From NCBI GenBank assembly GCA_965200005.1, contig OZ241331.1, positions 620,001 to 684,000 of the forward strand: a stretch of DNA of 64,000 nucleotides, in the 5' to 3' direction. Within the stretch, counting starts at the first letter, position 1. Each line of letters starts with the position of its first letter. A program made the position numbers and the translations under genes. The stretch is from Aldehydirespirator sp965200005. Its GTDB lineage: Bacteria; Actinomycetota; Acidimicrobiia; Acidimicrobiales; Aldehydirespiratoraceae. Shown piece after piece: positions 54,619-63,470 of the stretch. The notes under the pieces are model-generated. The model had not been told where the DNA came from and made no database searches. It was given only the letters and a program-made list of their open reading frames with translations.

Positions 54619-54894
54619 GCGTTCCTCCCGCTCTCTTGTTGGGGTTGGACTCCTAGTCTCGCGGAGTCTTCGTCTCGAATAGAGGCGGCACCGACAGTGG
54701 CCGCTTCGATAGTCGTTGGCACACTTCGGGAGTGGCGATGACGCAAGCTACCCGCTCAGCCGCTGCCCCATGGTTGTCAGATCGAACCTAGGGAGTCACT
54801 CGCTGAAGCTGCTGCCTGCAGGCGACCTTCAAACCGGGAAGCGACCTCCGGATGTCCATCCAGGGAACGGGATGCTCTCCGCAGATTGTCCGGC
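54619..54894. other. Gap upstream of the PIN cassette, no gene seen
   Basis: 276 bases between the putative antitoxin start and the right 48-bp repeat. No reading frame with family features was found. It should hold the promoter of the cassette. Confidence 0.4.
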
Positions 54895-54942
54895 CCCCTA
54901 GAGCGTGGTGGGGCGGTTTAGGAAACGGTTCTTCTTGGGGGA
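54895..54942. repeat. 48-bp direct repeat, right copy (3' end of the SDR gene)
   Basis: It encodes the last residues of the SDR protein (SPKKNRFLNRPTTL, stop at 54898-54900). Its partner is at 53272-53319. Confidence 0.85.
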
Positions 54943-55758
54943 GTAGAACCAGCCGCTGGTGGCGAGGGTGCCGCCGTCTGCGGGGATGTTTGCGCCGGTT
55001 ACGAAGGATGACAGGTCGCTGGCAAGAAAGAGTGCTACACGTGCCTGGTCTTCGGGCCAGCCGAGCCGGCCGACTGGGGCCCACGACTCCCAGAGTTCAT
55101 CGTGTTGCTCGTAGCCCGCTTTGTAATCCACTTGGGGGGTCTGGGTTAGGTCTGTGCCAATGCCGTTGACCCGGATGCCGAAGCGACCGTAGCCAGCAGC
55201 AAGCGAAGTCGTGAAGTGAGCTACAGCTGCTTTCATTGCCGCATACACCGGTTCACCCGGAAAACCACGCATGCCTTCAACTGAGTGAATGTTGACAATC
55301 GTGCCTTTGCCGGCATCCATCATGGCGGGGAGAAACGCCCTAGTTACGAGCAAGACGTGATGAAAATTGATGTGATACATCGCTTGCCACGACCCAGGTG
55401 ACGACTCATGGAAGCGCACCAGTGGCCGGTAGTCGCCGACGTTGTTGACCAGTACATCAACCCTGCGTTCTTCGGACAGAACAGCTTCACATAGCCGGTT
55501 TACATCTGATGACTTGCGTACATCCACCACATGCAAACGAGCAATGCCACCAGCAGCGACGATGTCAGCAACAGTCCGTTGGCCACGGTCTTTGTCGATG
55601 TCAGCAATCTCTACCTGCGCACCGTGAGCAGCGAAGAGTTTGCTGATCGCCCCACCAATTCCGTCGCCGCCACCCGTGACGACTGCAACCCGTCCATCTA
55701 ACAGACGCGAATAGTCATCAATTCGAGGCAACCGCTCCACCGAGTCGCGTCTAGTCAT
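54898..55758 (-). CDS. Short-chain dehydrogenase/reductase
   Basis: A 286-residue classical SDR with cofactor motif VTGGGDGIGGAISKLFAAHG (about residues 25-44), NNVGDYRP and the catalytic YAAMKAA (about 178-184). It is the last gene of the leftward catabolic operon, 156 bases after DUF2848. An imperfect copy of its first 30 bases occurs upstream near 55815-55845. Substrate unknown. The C-terminal 48 bases are one arm of the direct repeat. Confidence 0.88.
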   Translation of the reverse strand: MTRRDSVERLPRIDDYSRLLDGRVAVVTGGGDGIGGAISKLFAAHGAQVEIADIDKDRGQRTVADIVAAGGIARLHVVDVRKSSDVNRLCEAVLSEERRVDVLVNNVGDYRPLVRFHESSPGSWQAMYHINFHHVLLVTRAFLPAMMDAGKGTIVNIHSVEGMRGFPGEPVYAAMKAAVAHFTTSLAAGYGRFGIRVNGIGTDLTQTPQVDYKAGYEQHDELWESWAPVGRLGWPEDQARVALFLASDLSSFVTGANIPADGGTLATSGWFYSPKKNRFLNRPTTL

Positions 55759-55914
55759 CTGCGAAATTCAACACCGGCGAAGTTCATGCCGAAGCCTGCA
55801 TCCCGGCGCCTGCCGAGTCGCGCTTAGTTGTCTGCGAGAAACTGCAAGCTTGATCTGGGCGGAAGAGGTCGACGACTGTCGACTCTGAGACACACGGCAC
55901 GACGCAAGAGACGA

Positions 55915-56568
55915 TCAGTCGGCCAGGCCAGGGACGACATCGGTCTCATACGTGAGTGTGATTGCACGTAAACCTGGAGCTGACAGCTCGGCACGGAAAC
56001 TCTTGCTTGGTCGGATGTCGCCAATCACTGGGACTGTTCCAGTGAAGGCAACAAAACAGTGCGGTCGCTGGTGCCAGGAGATAGCGGACACCAACTCAGA
56101 TGGTGCAATGTTGGCTGAAACTGGGCCGTCCTGGTATGCAACGTTATTATCGATCCAACTTCGCAGACTCGGCGAATCCCAATTGTCACTGACATCAGAC
56201 AACGACCAGCCACTTGAAGCGACTGGCTTGTGGCAAACACCCTTAGACGCCACGATGTCAACCGACTCAAGAACACGGTCGGTGTGATCGGAACCCACAG
56301 TCACGAACGTGTCGTTGCCATCGACTACTAGCACCACCTCGGCTTCACCCGATGTCTCACTGCCGCTCACAACAACCCGATCTGATTGGCTGATCAACCA
56401 CGGCGGGAACACCATGTGAAACGGGATAGTCGGTGGGCGTGGCACACCCAGTTCCGCTAACTCATCAATGTGGGCTTCAACCGCAGCTCGATCACGGCCC
56501 GCGTAACCGATAACGACCAGCGCCTCGGGATTGAACTCTCGCGACTTGCCATCAATGAGTAATCGCAT
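55915..56568 (-). CDS. DUF2848-family protein (FAH-like fold)
   Basis: A 217-residue protein with typical AVEAHIDELAELGVPRPPTI, GSDHTDRVLES and ASKGVCHKPVASSGW segments. DUF2848 proteins resemble the fumarylacetoacetate hydrolase group and often accompany ABC importers and hydrolases. The ATG at 56568 is 8 bases after the cupin stop. Its role is likely in the same pathway as its neighbours, but the reaction is unknown. Confidence 0.8.
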   Translation of the reverse strand: MRLLIDGKSREFNPEALVVIGYAGRDRAAVEAHIDELAELGVPRPPTIPFHMVFPPWLISQSDRVVVSGSETSGEAEVVLVVDGNDTFVTVGSDHTDRVLESVDIVASKGVCHKPVASSGWSLSDVSDNWDSPSLRSWIDNNVAYQDGPVSANIAPSELVSAISWHQRPHCFVAFTGTVPVIGDIRPSKSFRAELSAPGLRAITLTYETDVVPGLAD

Positions 56569-56576
56569 CAAACCGG

Positions 56577-56933
56577 CTATGGGTTGTAGCCGCCGGTGCG
56601 GAACTCAACCATCAGCACACCTTCTTCTGTAGTCCACGGACCATGGGGCATTCCGGGTGGGCGGCAGGCGTACATTCCCGCGGTGAACGTCTCACCGAGA
56701 CGCAAATCGGTCAAGTCACCCTGGACGATGTAGACCTCCTCCCAGAAATCGTGTGTCAATACACCATTGGCAGAGGAGTCCACTCCCGGAGCGAAACGCA
56801 TCAAGCGCGTATAGGCACCGTCGGGCTGCCCATCAGTTGACAGGATCATCTCGTCGATTCCGGTAACGTCTCCGCCCGCAGGACGCCATTCACCTTCGGG
56901 AATATGGAACTCCAGTTCAGGTTTGCTAGCCAT
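56577..56933 (-). CDS. Cupin-domain protein
   Basis: A 118-residue single-domain cupin: the first motif region is TRLMRFAPGVDSSANGVLTH, DFWEEVYIVQGDL, and the second CRPPGMPHGPW. The metal-binding histidine and glutamate pattern is partly kept. It may be an enzyme or a sensor in the operon. ATG 56933 follows GGAGAG. Confidence 0.8.
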   Translation of the reverse strand: MASKPELEFHIPEGEWRPAGGDVTGIDEMILSTDGQPDGAYTRLMRFAPGVDSSANGVLTHDFWEEVYIVQGDLTDLRLGETFTAGMYACRPPGMPHGPWTTEEGVLMVEFRTGGYNP

Positions 56934-56990
56934 CTGTTCTCTCCTCACACTTCTTCGAGAAACTTCTTCGAGTCAACAAGCCTGCAGCAA

Positions 56991-58244
56991 CTAACCCAGC
57001 TCATAGAGCTTCGGTTCGAGCCGATGATTGATATTGCGAGCACCATCATCGGTGATCAGATACGTGTCACCCATGAACACACCCTTGAGCACGTCAGCAG
57101 TACACGGGTGAATCTCGACACATAGGGCCATGTTGGGTTCAAGCACCACATCCTTGTCGGGTCGATGCGAAGTACCAACAAAGGGTCCGGCATCAATCGG
57201 GTTAAACACGCCATGCACCAGGGGTGCCACGATTGTGTAACCGCGCTCGTTGATGATGCTGCCAGCCGCTCGCAACTCCGTGGCAGTACACCCGGGCTTA
57301 AGCGCTTCCACCACGCGTCGATAAGCCTCAAACATCACATCAATTAGATCCGCATAGTCGGGTGGTGGCTTTGAGAACACCATGGGCTTGCCGGTCTGTG
57401 CTTCGTAGCCATGAGGGTCACGAGCCCCGATCTCCATCAACAAGACATCGTCATCAGTAATCGTTCGCCCAATCGGCCGGGGACGCTGAAAACCACTAGT
57501 CGGGTTGCTCATTGACTCACTGCCCGCGAGCACCATGCAAGGCAACTCACCGCCCTCGGCAGCCAGCGTCGAATAGACGATCCGGAACAGGTCACCCTCA
57601 CTCATGCCAGGGCGCAACTGTTCCATTACCGCTACCTGTGTTGCATCACCAATACGTCCAGCTTCTTCCAAGCAGTCGATCTCCTCATCAGAGAGCACCA
57701 ACCGCATCCGCCAGAAGTCATCGGAGTACTCCTCAAACTCCACTTCAGGGAAACTCTCGGTTAGGGCCATCCAGTGATCTCGAGAAACTGACAGATACGG
57801 GGTGGGGTTAATGATGCCCACCCGACCAGAACTCATTCCCAACTCTTTGAGACGATCAACCAGCACGGTGCGGGTATTGAGCGCACCTCTGACATCGGCG
57901 AATAGAGAGCGGGCAATGCGATCAGGCAGCCGGGCGTTGAGACCGAGTATTGCCAGAGTCGGTTCACCCTCGGCAGGGAAGATGACAAAGCAGTCAAGCT
58001 CCATCGTGCCCATGAAGTTGCTTATCCAGCGAACATTTGCCCAACCTCGATCCCACAGATGAGCCGCACCTGTCACCAGCAAACAATCAAGATCACGATC
58101 TGCCATGAAACCGCGCACTAATTCATGACGCCTTGCGAACTCGGCGTCACTAAACGTTGGCCAGTTGTACCAGTCACGGTGGATCTGGTGTGGGTAGGTG
58201 ATGGCACGTGGCCCGAAACTCGCAGCAGAAGTTGGCTCAGTCAT
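56991..58244 (-). CDS. M24-family metallopeptidase (Xaa-Pro / creatinase-like)
   Basis: A 417-residue protein with an N-terminal creatinase-like domain (HELVRGFMADRDLDCLLVTG) and a pita-bread M24 domain. Metal-site segments are DDVLLMEIGARDPHGYEAQT, PLVHGVFNPIDAGPFVG and MALCVEIHPCTADVLKGVFM. Some ligands differ from the standard D-D-H-E-E pattern, as in non-peptidase members, so creatinase-like or dipeptidase activity are both open. It is part of the peptide-uptake operon and so probably cleaves the imported compound. ATG follows a GGGG-rich site. Confidence 0.85.
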   Translation of the reverse strand: MTEPTSAASFGPRAITYPHQIHRDWYNWPTFSDAEFARRHELVRGFMADRDLDCLLVTGAAHLWDRGWANVRWISNFMGTMELDCFVIFPAEGEPTLAILGLNARLPDRIARSLFADVRGALNTRTVLVDRLKELGMSSGRVGIINPTPYLSVSRDHWMALTESFPEVEFEEYSDDFWRMRLVLSDEEIDCLEEAGRIGDATQVAVMEQLRPGMSEGDLFRIVYSTLAAEGGELPCMVLAGSESMSNPTSGFQRPRPIGRTITDDDVLLMEIGARDPHGYEAQTGKPMVFSKPPPDYADLIDVMFEAYRRVVEALKPGCTATELRAAGSIINERGYTIVAPLVHGVFNPIDAGPFVGTSHRPDKDVVLEPNMALCVEIHPCTADVLKGVFMGDTYLITDDGARNINHRLEPKLYELG

Positions 58245-58285
58245 TGGATCCCCTTCCCGGTTGACTGCTACTCAACAACCTTGGT

Positions 58286-59917
58286 CTACTTCAATGTTGA
58301 AGCTGGTTGTGGCGCCGACACTTCAGCAACAAACGCGTTACGGCGACTGTCTGCAGCCCCGAAAGCCGACCCGGATGGTGTGGAGTGAGCATGGTTCACA
58401 CCCGCGATCGTGCAACTTCCGAACATGTCTCTGGTCACTGCGGTCTTTGTTGGCGCAACCCGATGACCCATGCTGGCTAATTCGTTACCAACCTGTGCCT
58501 TTAGCTGTCGCTCAAGGAACAGCAAGTCATCTGCATCCGGCAACCGGGGCGCTCCCGATAGCCAGCGTGGAGCGTCGACTGCGCTCTGAAGTGTGGCACC
58601 GTCGTCAATTATTGAGTGCAACACCTGAAAGTTTGTCTGCACCTGACCACGACCCCCTGGTGTTGCTCCGGCAAAACGCCGCTGAGAGTCCGCAACGTGA
58701 TAGGCGACCAAAGTGTGTAACGGGCGCGTCGGGCCATTAGCACTTCTAGCGTCAGCGAGGCTCGTGGGCTGTTTCGCTAACCGGTCGTTAAGAACTATTC
58801 CAGTACCAGGCACAACCACGCGCGAACCGAACTCGTTGAAGAGGCTATGAATAAACGTAACGATCATCCCCGCGCTGTCCGCAACAGAGACGCACGTTGT
58901 ATCCGAACCGGCCGTACTAGCCGGAAGAACTGCATCAGGAACGGGTGGATTGTTGTTCGCTCTTTGTGAAGAGATGTATTCGCACCAGCGATCAATGTTG
59001 TCGGAGGCAAGTACGTCTACAACATCTGCTGTGTCCTGTCGGCTCGGCAGCAGTGCGAGATCTGAGAATGCTGCATGCTTGCATCGCACCATCAAGTCGA
59101 TCCGATCAGCCAAATCGTCAATACTGGAACCCTCAAGTGCTTCAAATAGCAGCAATTGTTGCAAGAGCACCCAACCCATCGACACTGGCGGTGTCACAGA
59201 AACCTCAGCGTTTCCGTAGCGGACAGTGATTGGTGCCTCAAAGTCGACTGAGTGGATTGCTAGATCATCCACGCTTAGCAAACCCTTTCGACGTGAGACT
59301 GTCTCCACAACCTCGCGCCCTAGTGGGCCCGAATAAAACACTTCAGGTCCGCGCACTCCGATGTCACGCAGCGTGCGAGAAAGTGTCGGCAACCTAAACG
59401 TCTCACCGGGCTGCGAGCCGTTTGGTTGACAGAACTCTTGATGGAACGGGTCGTCATGCTCGGTGTCGCTGCAGGCCCTTGATAGGGCGCCTGCGAAGGC
59501 CGTGTCCATCTCGAATCCGCGCTCGGCTAGGTCGGCGGCAGGTTCAAGCAGTTCACTGAAAGGCCGGGTCCCGAAACGCTGCCAGAGCCGCCACCAGGCA
59601 TCAACAACACCTGGTGTAGACACCGACAATGGGCCGAAGCGCGGCAGTCTGCCACCAGGGATCCGGGCGTTACGCAATGCCCGCGGCACCGCTCCGGCGC
59701 CATTCAGGGTCGTGATGTGACCATCGGGACTCGATATCAGAGCGAACCCGTCACCGCCCAGACCACACCAGGGCAACTCACGGATGCACTGAACGGCGGC
59801 GGCGGCAATGACAGCATCCACGGCATTCCCACCCGAGGCAAGCACCGCGCTGCCGACATTGGCCGCCTCGCGAGAGCCGGCGCTGACGACTGCCGAACTG
59901 CCCGTCAACGGCGTCAC
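58286..59917 (-). CDS. Gamma-glutamyltransferase family protein
   Basis: A 543-residue Ntn hydrolase: the N-terminus has AANVGSAVLASGGNAVDAVI and CGLGGDGFALI, and the self-processing threonine is in GSDTTCVSVADSAGMIVTFI. GGT enzymes hydrolyse or transfer gamma-glutamyl groups. I see no signal peptide from GTG 59917, so it may be cytoplasmic and act on imported substrate, as in other catabolic operons with this group. Confidence 0.9.
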   Translation of the reverse strand: MTPLTGSSAVVSAGSREAANVGSAVLASGGNAVDAVIAAAAVQCIRELPWCGLGGDGFALISSPDGHITTLNGAGAVPRALRNARIPGGRLPRFGPLSVSTPGVVDAWWRLWQRFGTRPFSELLEPAADLAERGFEMDTAFAGALSRACSDTEHDDPFHQEFCQPNGSQPGETFRLPTLSRTLRDIGVRGPEVFYSGPLGREVVETVSRRKGLLSVDDLAIHSVDFEAPITVRYGNAEVSVTPPVSMGWVLLQQLLLFEALEGSSIDDLADRIDLMVRCKHAAFSDLALLPSRQDTADVVDVLASDNIDRWCEYISSQRANNNPPVPDAVLPASTAGSDTTCVSVADSAGMIVTFIHSLFNEFGSRVVVPGTGIVLNDRLAKQPTSLADARSANGPTRPLHTLVAYHVADSQRRFAGATPGGRGQVQTNFQVLHSIIDDGATLQSAVDAPRWLSGAPRLPDADDLLFLERQLKAQVGNELASMGHRVAPTKTAVTRDMFGSCTIAGVNHAHSTPSGSAFGAADSRRNAFVAEVSAPQPASTLK

Positions 59918-59986
59918 AGATCAACCTCAGCTGCGCCCACGCGCCGGGTGTGAACTTCCATATGGTTGCAGGCAGGCAGCGACCGT

Positions 59987-60367
59987 CTATATGACAGCGA
60001 CAGCCTCAACCTCGATGAGCATCTCGGGGCCTTTCAGCCGTGACACGAACACCGAGGAGCGAGCCGGCAGCGGTTCAGGGAAGTGTCGCACCCACTGCTC
60101 GTTGAGCGCGGCGAGGGGTGTTCCTTCCTTGACGTAAACGGTTGTTTTGACGACATCGGCCATGGATGCACCAGCAGCCGCAAGGATGCCCGCGATGTTG
60201 CGCAGGGCCCAGTCAGCTTGCTCGCCGATGTCGCCCATCTTGCCGGTATCACGGTTGCGTCCCGCCTGGCCGGCAGTGAACACGAGATTGCCGACACGCA
60301 CTGCCTGGTTGAAAGGCCCAGTCGGCGTGGGAGCGTCGTCGGTGCGGATATGGCTTCGTTCACTCAT
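59987..60367 (-). CDS. RidA-family deaminase
   Basis: A 126-residue RidA/YjgF protein: GPFNQAVRVGNLVFTAGQAG, the family arginine region and the C-terminal VFVSRLKGPEMLIEVEAVAV. RidA proteins remove reactive imines and enamines made by amino-acid enzymes, which fits an operon that degrades amino-acid derivatives. ATG 60367 follows AGGTAG. Confidence 0.9.
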   Translation of the reverse strand: MSERSHIRTDDAPTPTGPFNQAVRVGNLVFTAGQAGRNRDTGKMGDIGEQADWALRNIAGILAAAGASMADVVKTTVYVKEGTPLAALNEQWVRHFPEPLPARSSVFVSRLKGPEMLIEVEAVAVI

Positions 60368-60448
60368 TAAACGTCTACCTTTCGATCTGTTGCTTAGGGT
60401 TCGCCTGGTGTCTGACGGATGTCATCGGCTTCACCTCATTGCTCGGTC

Positions 60449-61513
60449 TCAAGAGGTCGATGAAGCCACGGTCGATGCCGTCAAGGTCGATGCGGTCGAT
60501 GCCCTGATGCTGCGCCAGTGATGACAGCGCAACGAATGCGCTGGCGGACTCGTCGCGGCCGAACCATGATCAGATCCGAGGCTGGCCGACTCGGCCTCGG
60601 GCACCACGTCAGAACACTTCGTGTCGGCGTACGGACAGCGGGTGCGATAGCGGCAACCCGAAGGTGGGTTGAGCAAGCTCGGCAACTCGCCACGCACAAG
60701 GCGGCGAGCCGTTCGCAGCCTGGCTGCGCTGTTGGCGTCAACTCGTGGCGCTGCTGAGATCAGGCCCTGGGTATAGGGATGACACGGCGATGAGAACACG
60801 CCGGACGCCTCGCCGATCTCGACGATCTGTCCCAGATACATCACAGCTACCCGGTCACAGAGATGCCGCACCACCGAGAGGTCGTGCGCGATGAACAAGA
60901 TCGCAACCGACAACTCCGTCCGAAGATCGTCCAGCACGTTGATGATCTGTGCGCGGATCGACACGTCAAGTGCCGACACAGGCTCGTCACACACCAAGAC
61001 GGCGGGATCGGTGACTATGGCTCGTGCAATGCCGACCCGCTGCTGCTGCCCACCACTGAGTTCGCTCGGATAGCGATCGGCTACCGATTTTGGTAGGCCA
61101 ACAAGCTCCATCGTGTCGGCAACCGAGCGGGCACGCCGGGCCTTGTCACCGATGTTGTGAACTTTGAGCGGCTCACCTATGAGCTTGGCGACACTCATGC
61201 GCGGATCGAGGGAGCCTCTGGGATCTTGAAACACCATCTGGATGCGGTGGCGCATGCGGCGCAGCTCCCGCTTTGGCAACTCGCCAAGATTGGTGCCCTC
61301 TAGATGAACCGTGCCACGGTCAAGCCTGACCAACTGCATTACGGCGCGTGCCAGGGTGGACTTACCACAGCCGCTCTCACCAACCAGACCTAGCGTCTCG
61401 CCACGTTCGAGTTGCAGCGACACGCCATCAACCGCAGTGATCTGTCCACCTTCGGTGTCGAAGGTCACCACGATGTCTTGGGCATCCAAGACCACCCGCG
61501 ATCCGGTGGTCAC
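60449..61513 (-). CDS. Peptide-type ABC transporter ATPase (DppF-like)
   Basis: A 354-residue ABC ATPase with Walker A GLVGESGCGKSTLARAVMQL, signature ELSGGQQQRVGIARAI, Walker B VLVCDEPVSALDVS and a C-terminal cysteine-rich motif (SGCRYRTRCPYADTKC) normal for oligopeptide ATPases. GTG 61513 overlaps the stop of the DppD-like gene (GTGA). Confidence 0.9.
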   Translation of the reverse strand: MTTGSRVVLDAQDIVVTFDTEGGQITAVDGVSLQLERGETLGLVGESGCGKSTLARAVMQLVRLDRGTVHLEGTNLGELPKRELRRMRHRIQMVFQDPRGSLDPRMSVAKLIGEPLKVHNIGDKARRARSVADTMELVGLPKSVADRYPSELSGGQQQRVGIARAIVTDPAVLVCDEPVSALDVSIRAQIINVLDDLRTELSVAILFIAHDLSVVRHLCDRVAVMYLGQIVEIGEASGVFSSPCHPYTQGLISAAPRVDANSAARLRTARRLVRGELPSLLNPPSGCRYRTRCPYADTKCSDVVPEAESASLGSDHGSAATSPPAHSLRCHHWRSIRASTASTLTASTVASSTS

Positions 61514-62547
61514 GGTTCCCGCTTCCAGGGTTGGCCTGCTACGACTGATTGGGCGGCCCGCTCGGACGCGAGCCAGCAAGCGCTTGTGTGATGGGGACCG
61601 ATCGCAACCTCGGGGGGCACCTCACTGCGGCAACGATCCAGCGTGTGGGCGCAACGTGGCGCGAAGGCACACGACGAGCCGCCGCCTCCCGTGATCGGTG
61701 GTTGACCAGGAATGGGATGCAACCTGCCACTGTGTTCGTCGGAGTCCGAGAAACGAGGCACGAGCCGAAGCAAGCCTTCGGTGTATGGATGGTTGGCACG
61801 ATCCAGAAGATGTGCCATGGAGGCCTTCTCCACGAGCCTGCCCGCATACATAACCTGAACATCGTCACAGGTTGCAGCCACAACCCCAAAGTCATGGGTG
61901 ATCAACATCAGCGCCATCCCCTCAGAGCGGCGCAACTCATCAAGCAGCAACAAGATCTCGGCCTGCACGGTCACGTCAAGCGCCGTCGTGGGCTCATCAG
62001 CGATAAGCAACCGAGGCCGGCAAGCAATGGCAAGCGAGATCATCACTCGCTGGCGCATCCCGCCGCTGAAACTGTGAGGCAACTCAAGCGAACGCCGCTC
62101 CGGATCGGCAATCCCGACACGACCCAGTAACTCGACCGCTTCAGATGCCGCCGCGCTCTTGTCCATGCCTCGATGCAGGCGCAGCGACTCGGCGATTTGC
62201 TCGCCTACCGCCATGAGCGGGTTAAGCGAAGTGAGAGGATCCTGAAAGATCATGCCAATCTGGCCGCCACGCACACGACGAAGACTCCGCTCATCGGCTC
62301 GGAGCAAGTCCTGACCGCCAAAGCGCACTGATCCAGACATCTCCACATTGTCGGTGATGGCAAAAAGTCGGAGGATTGAGCGGGCGGTGACGCTCTTGCC
62401 GCTGCCGCTCTCACCGACGACACCCAGGGATGCCCCCGGCGACATTGTGAAGCTCACGCCATCGACGGCGCGTACGGGGCCCGAAGTGGTGTGGAACGTG
62501 ACGTGTAGGTCCTCAACTTCGAGGATCGGGGTGGAGTTGTCGCTCAT
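61510..62547 (-). CDS. Peptide-type ABC transporter ATPase (DppD-like)
   Basis: A 345-residue ATPase with GVVGESGSGKSVTARSIL, signature HSFSGGMRQRVMISLAI and Walker B LLIADEPTTALDVTV, plus the C-terminal CAFAPRCAHTLDRC. ATG 62547 overlaps the permease stop (ATGA); longer frames run into that permease gene. Confidence 0.9.
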   Translation of the reverse strand: MSDNSTPILEVEDLHVTFHTTSGPVRAVDGVSFTMSPGASLGVVGESGSGKSVTARSILRLFAITDNVEMSGSVRFGGQDLLRADERSLRRVRGGQIGMIFQDPLTSLNPLMAVGEQIAESLRLHRGMDKSAAASEAVELLGRVGIADPERRSLELPHSFSGGMRQRVMISLAIACRPRLLIADEPTTALDVTVQAEILLLLDELRRSEGMALMLITHDFGVVAATCDDVQVMYAGRLVEKASMAHLLDRANHPYTEGLLRLVPRFSDSDEHSGRLHPIPGQPPITGGGGSSCAFAPRCAHTLDRCRSEVPPEVAIGPHHTSACWLASERAAQSVVAGQPWKREP

Positions 62548-63461
62548 GCCGCCGCCCCCGAGCGAGCCTCCCAGTAGCGGCCCAACAGGTTGAGCATCAG
62601 CACTGTGAGGCCAAGCAGCACTCCAGGAAGGATCGTCAACCACCACGCCACTGCCAGCAACGGCCGGCCCTCAGAGATCAACAATCCCCAAGTGGTTTGA
62701 GGTGGCTGCACACCCACTCCCAGGAAGCTGAGACCTGCTTCGGAGAGCATCACGTGACCGATCTCTACGACACACAGAACCAGTACCCGGGGTGCCACAT
62801 TGGGAAGTAGATGCCTGCCCAAAATGGCCGTGTTGGAGCAGCCCGTGGCTATCGATGCCTCGATGAAGGTTTCTTCTCGCAGTCGCAGCGCTTCGGCACG
62901 CACTACCCGGGCAAAGATGGGCCACACCAGACATGGCAACACGATGATCAGGATGGTGACGCTCGGCCCGAGCAGGCTCAACAGCAAGATGGCAACCAGG
63001 AACATCGGCATCGCGGTTTGTGCCTCACCGAGACGCATCAACAAGCGGTCGATGCGGCCACCGAAGTAGCCACCAAGCAACCCGAATAGCACCCCTATTG
63101 CAGCTCCGATGAACGTTGAAAGCACCGCTATGTAGAGCGTGAGGCGAGTTCCGGCGACCATGCGGCTAAACAAGTCGCGACCCAGGCTGTCGGTTCCGAG
63201 CAGGTGAAATCCTTCGGGCGACCTGCTCCAGGGCCCCAGCAGACGCGACCGAAGGTTCTGCCGATCCGGATCATGCGGAGCGAATAGGTCAGGCAATAGC
63301 GCCCACGCCACAAGAACCCCAAGCAGCACCACAAGCACGATCCAGCCACGCTTGCCCAGCATCTCGGTAAGGCGCGCAGAGATCCTGTGTGGCAATGACC
63401 TGCGTTGCCTAGTGGCCGCGTCACCACCTGCAAGAGGGTGATCCCTTACGACGATGCCCAC
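62544..63461 (-). CDS. Peptide-type ABC transporter permease (DppC-like)
   Basis: A 305-residue permease with an N-terminal helix (RGWIVLVVLLGVLVAWALLP), the GTDSLGRDLFSRMVAGTRLT segment and EAA loop EETFIEASIATGCSNTAILG. Six helices. It forms the channel with the partial DppB-like gene. Confidence 0.9.
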   Translation of the reverse strand: MGIVVRDHPLAGGDAATRQRRSLPHRISARLTEMLGKRGWIVLVVLLGVLVAWALLPDLFAPHDPDRQNLRSRLLGPWSRSPEGFHLLGTDSLGRDLFSRMVAGTRLTLYIAVLSTFIGAAIGVLFGLLGGYFGGRIDRLLMRLGEAQTAMPMFLVAILLLSLLGPSVTILIIVLPCLVWPIFARVVRAEALRLREETFIEASIATGCSNTAILGRHLLPNVAPRVLVLCVVEIGHVMLSEAGLSFLGVGVQPPQTTWGLLISEGRPLLAVAWWLTILPGVLLGLTVLMLNLLGRYWEARSGAAA

Positions 63462-63470
63462 AGCAGTTCC

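Noticed and set aside
46905..54942. tRNA-Pro as attachment site for a genomic island covering the accessory block
   Set aside because: I found no repeat of the tRNA 3' end further along and no integrase gene.
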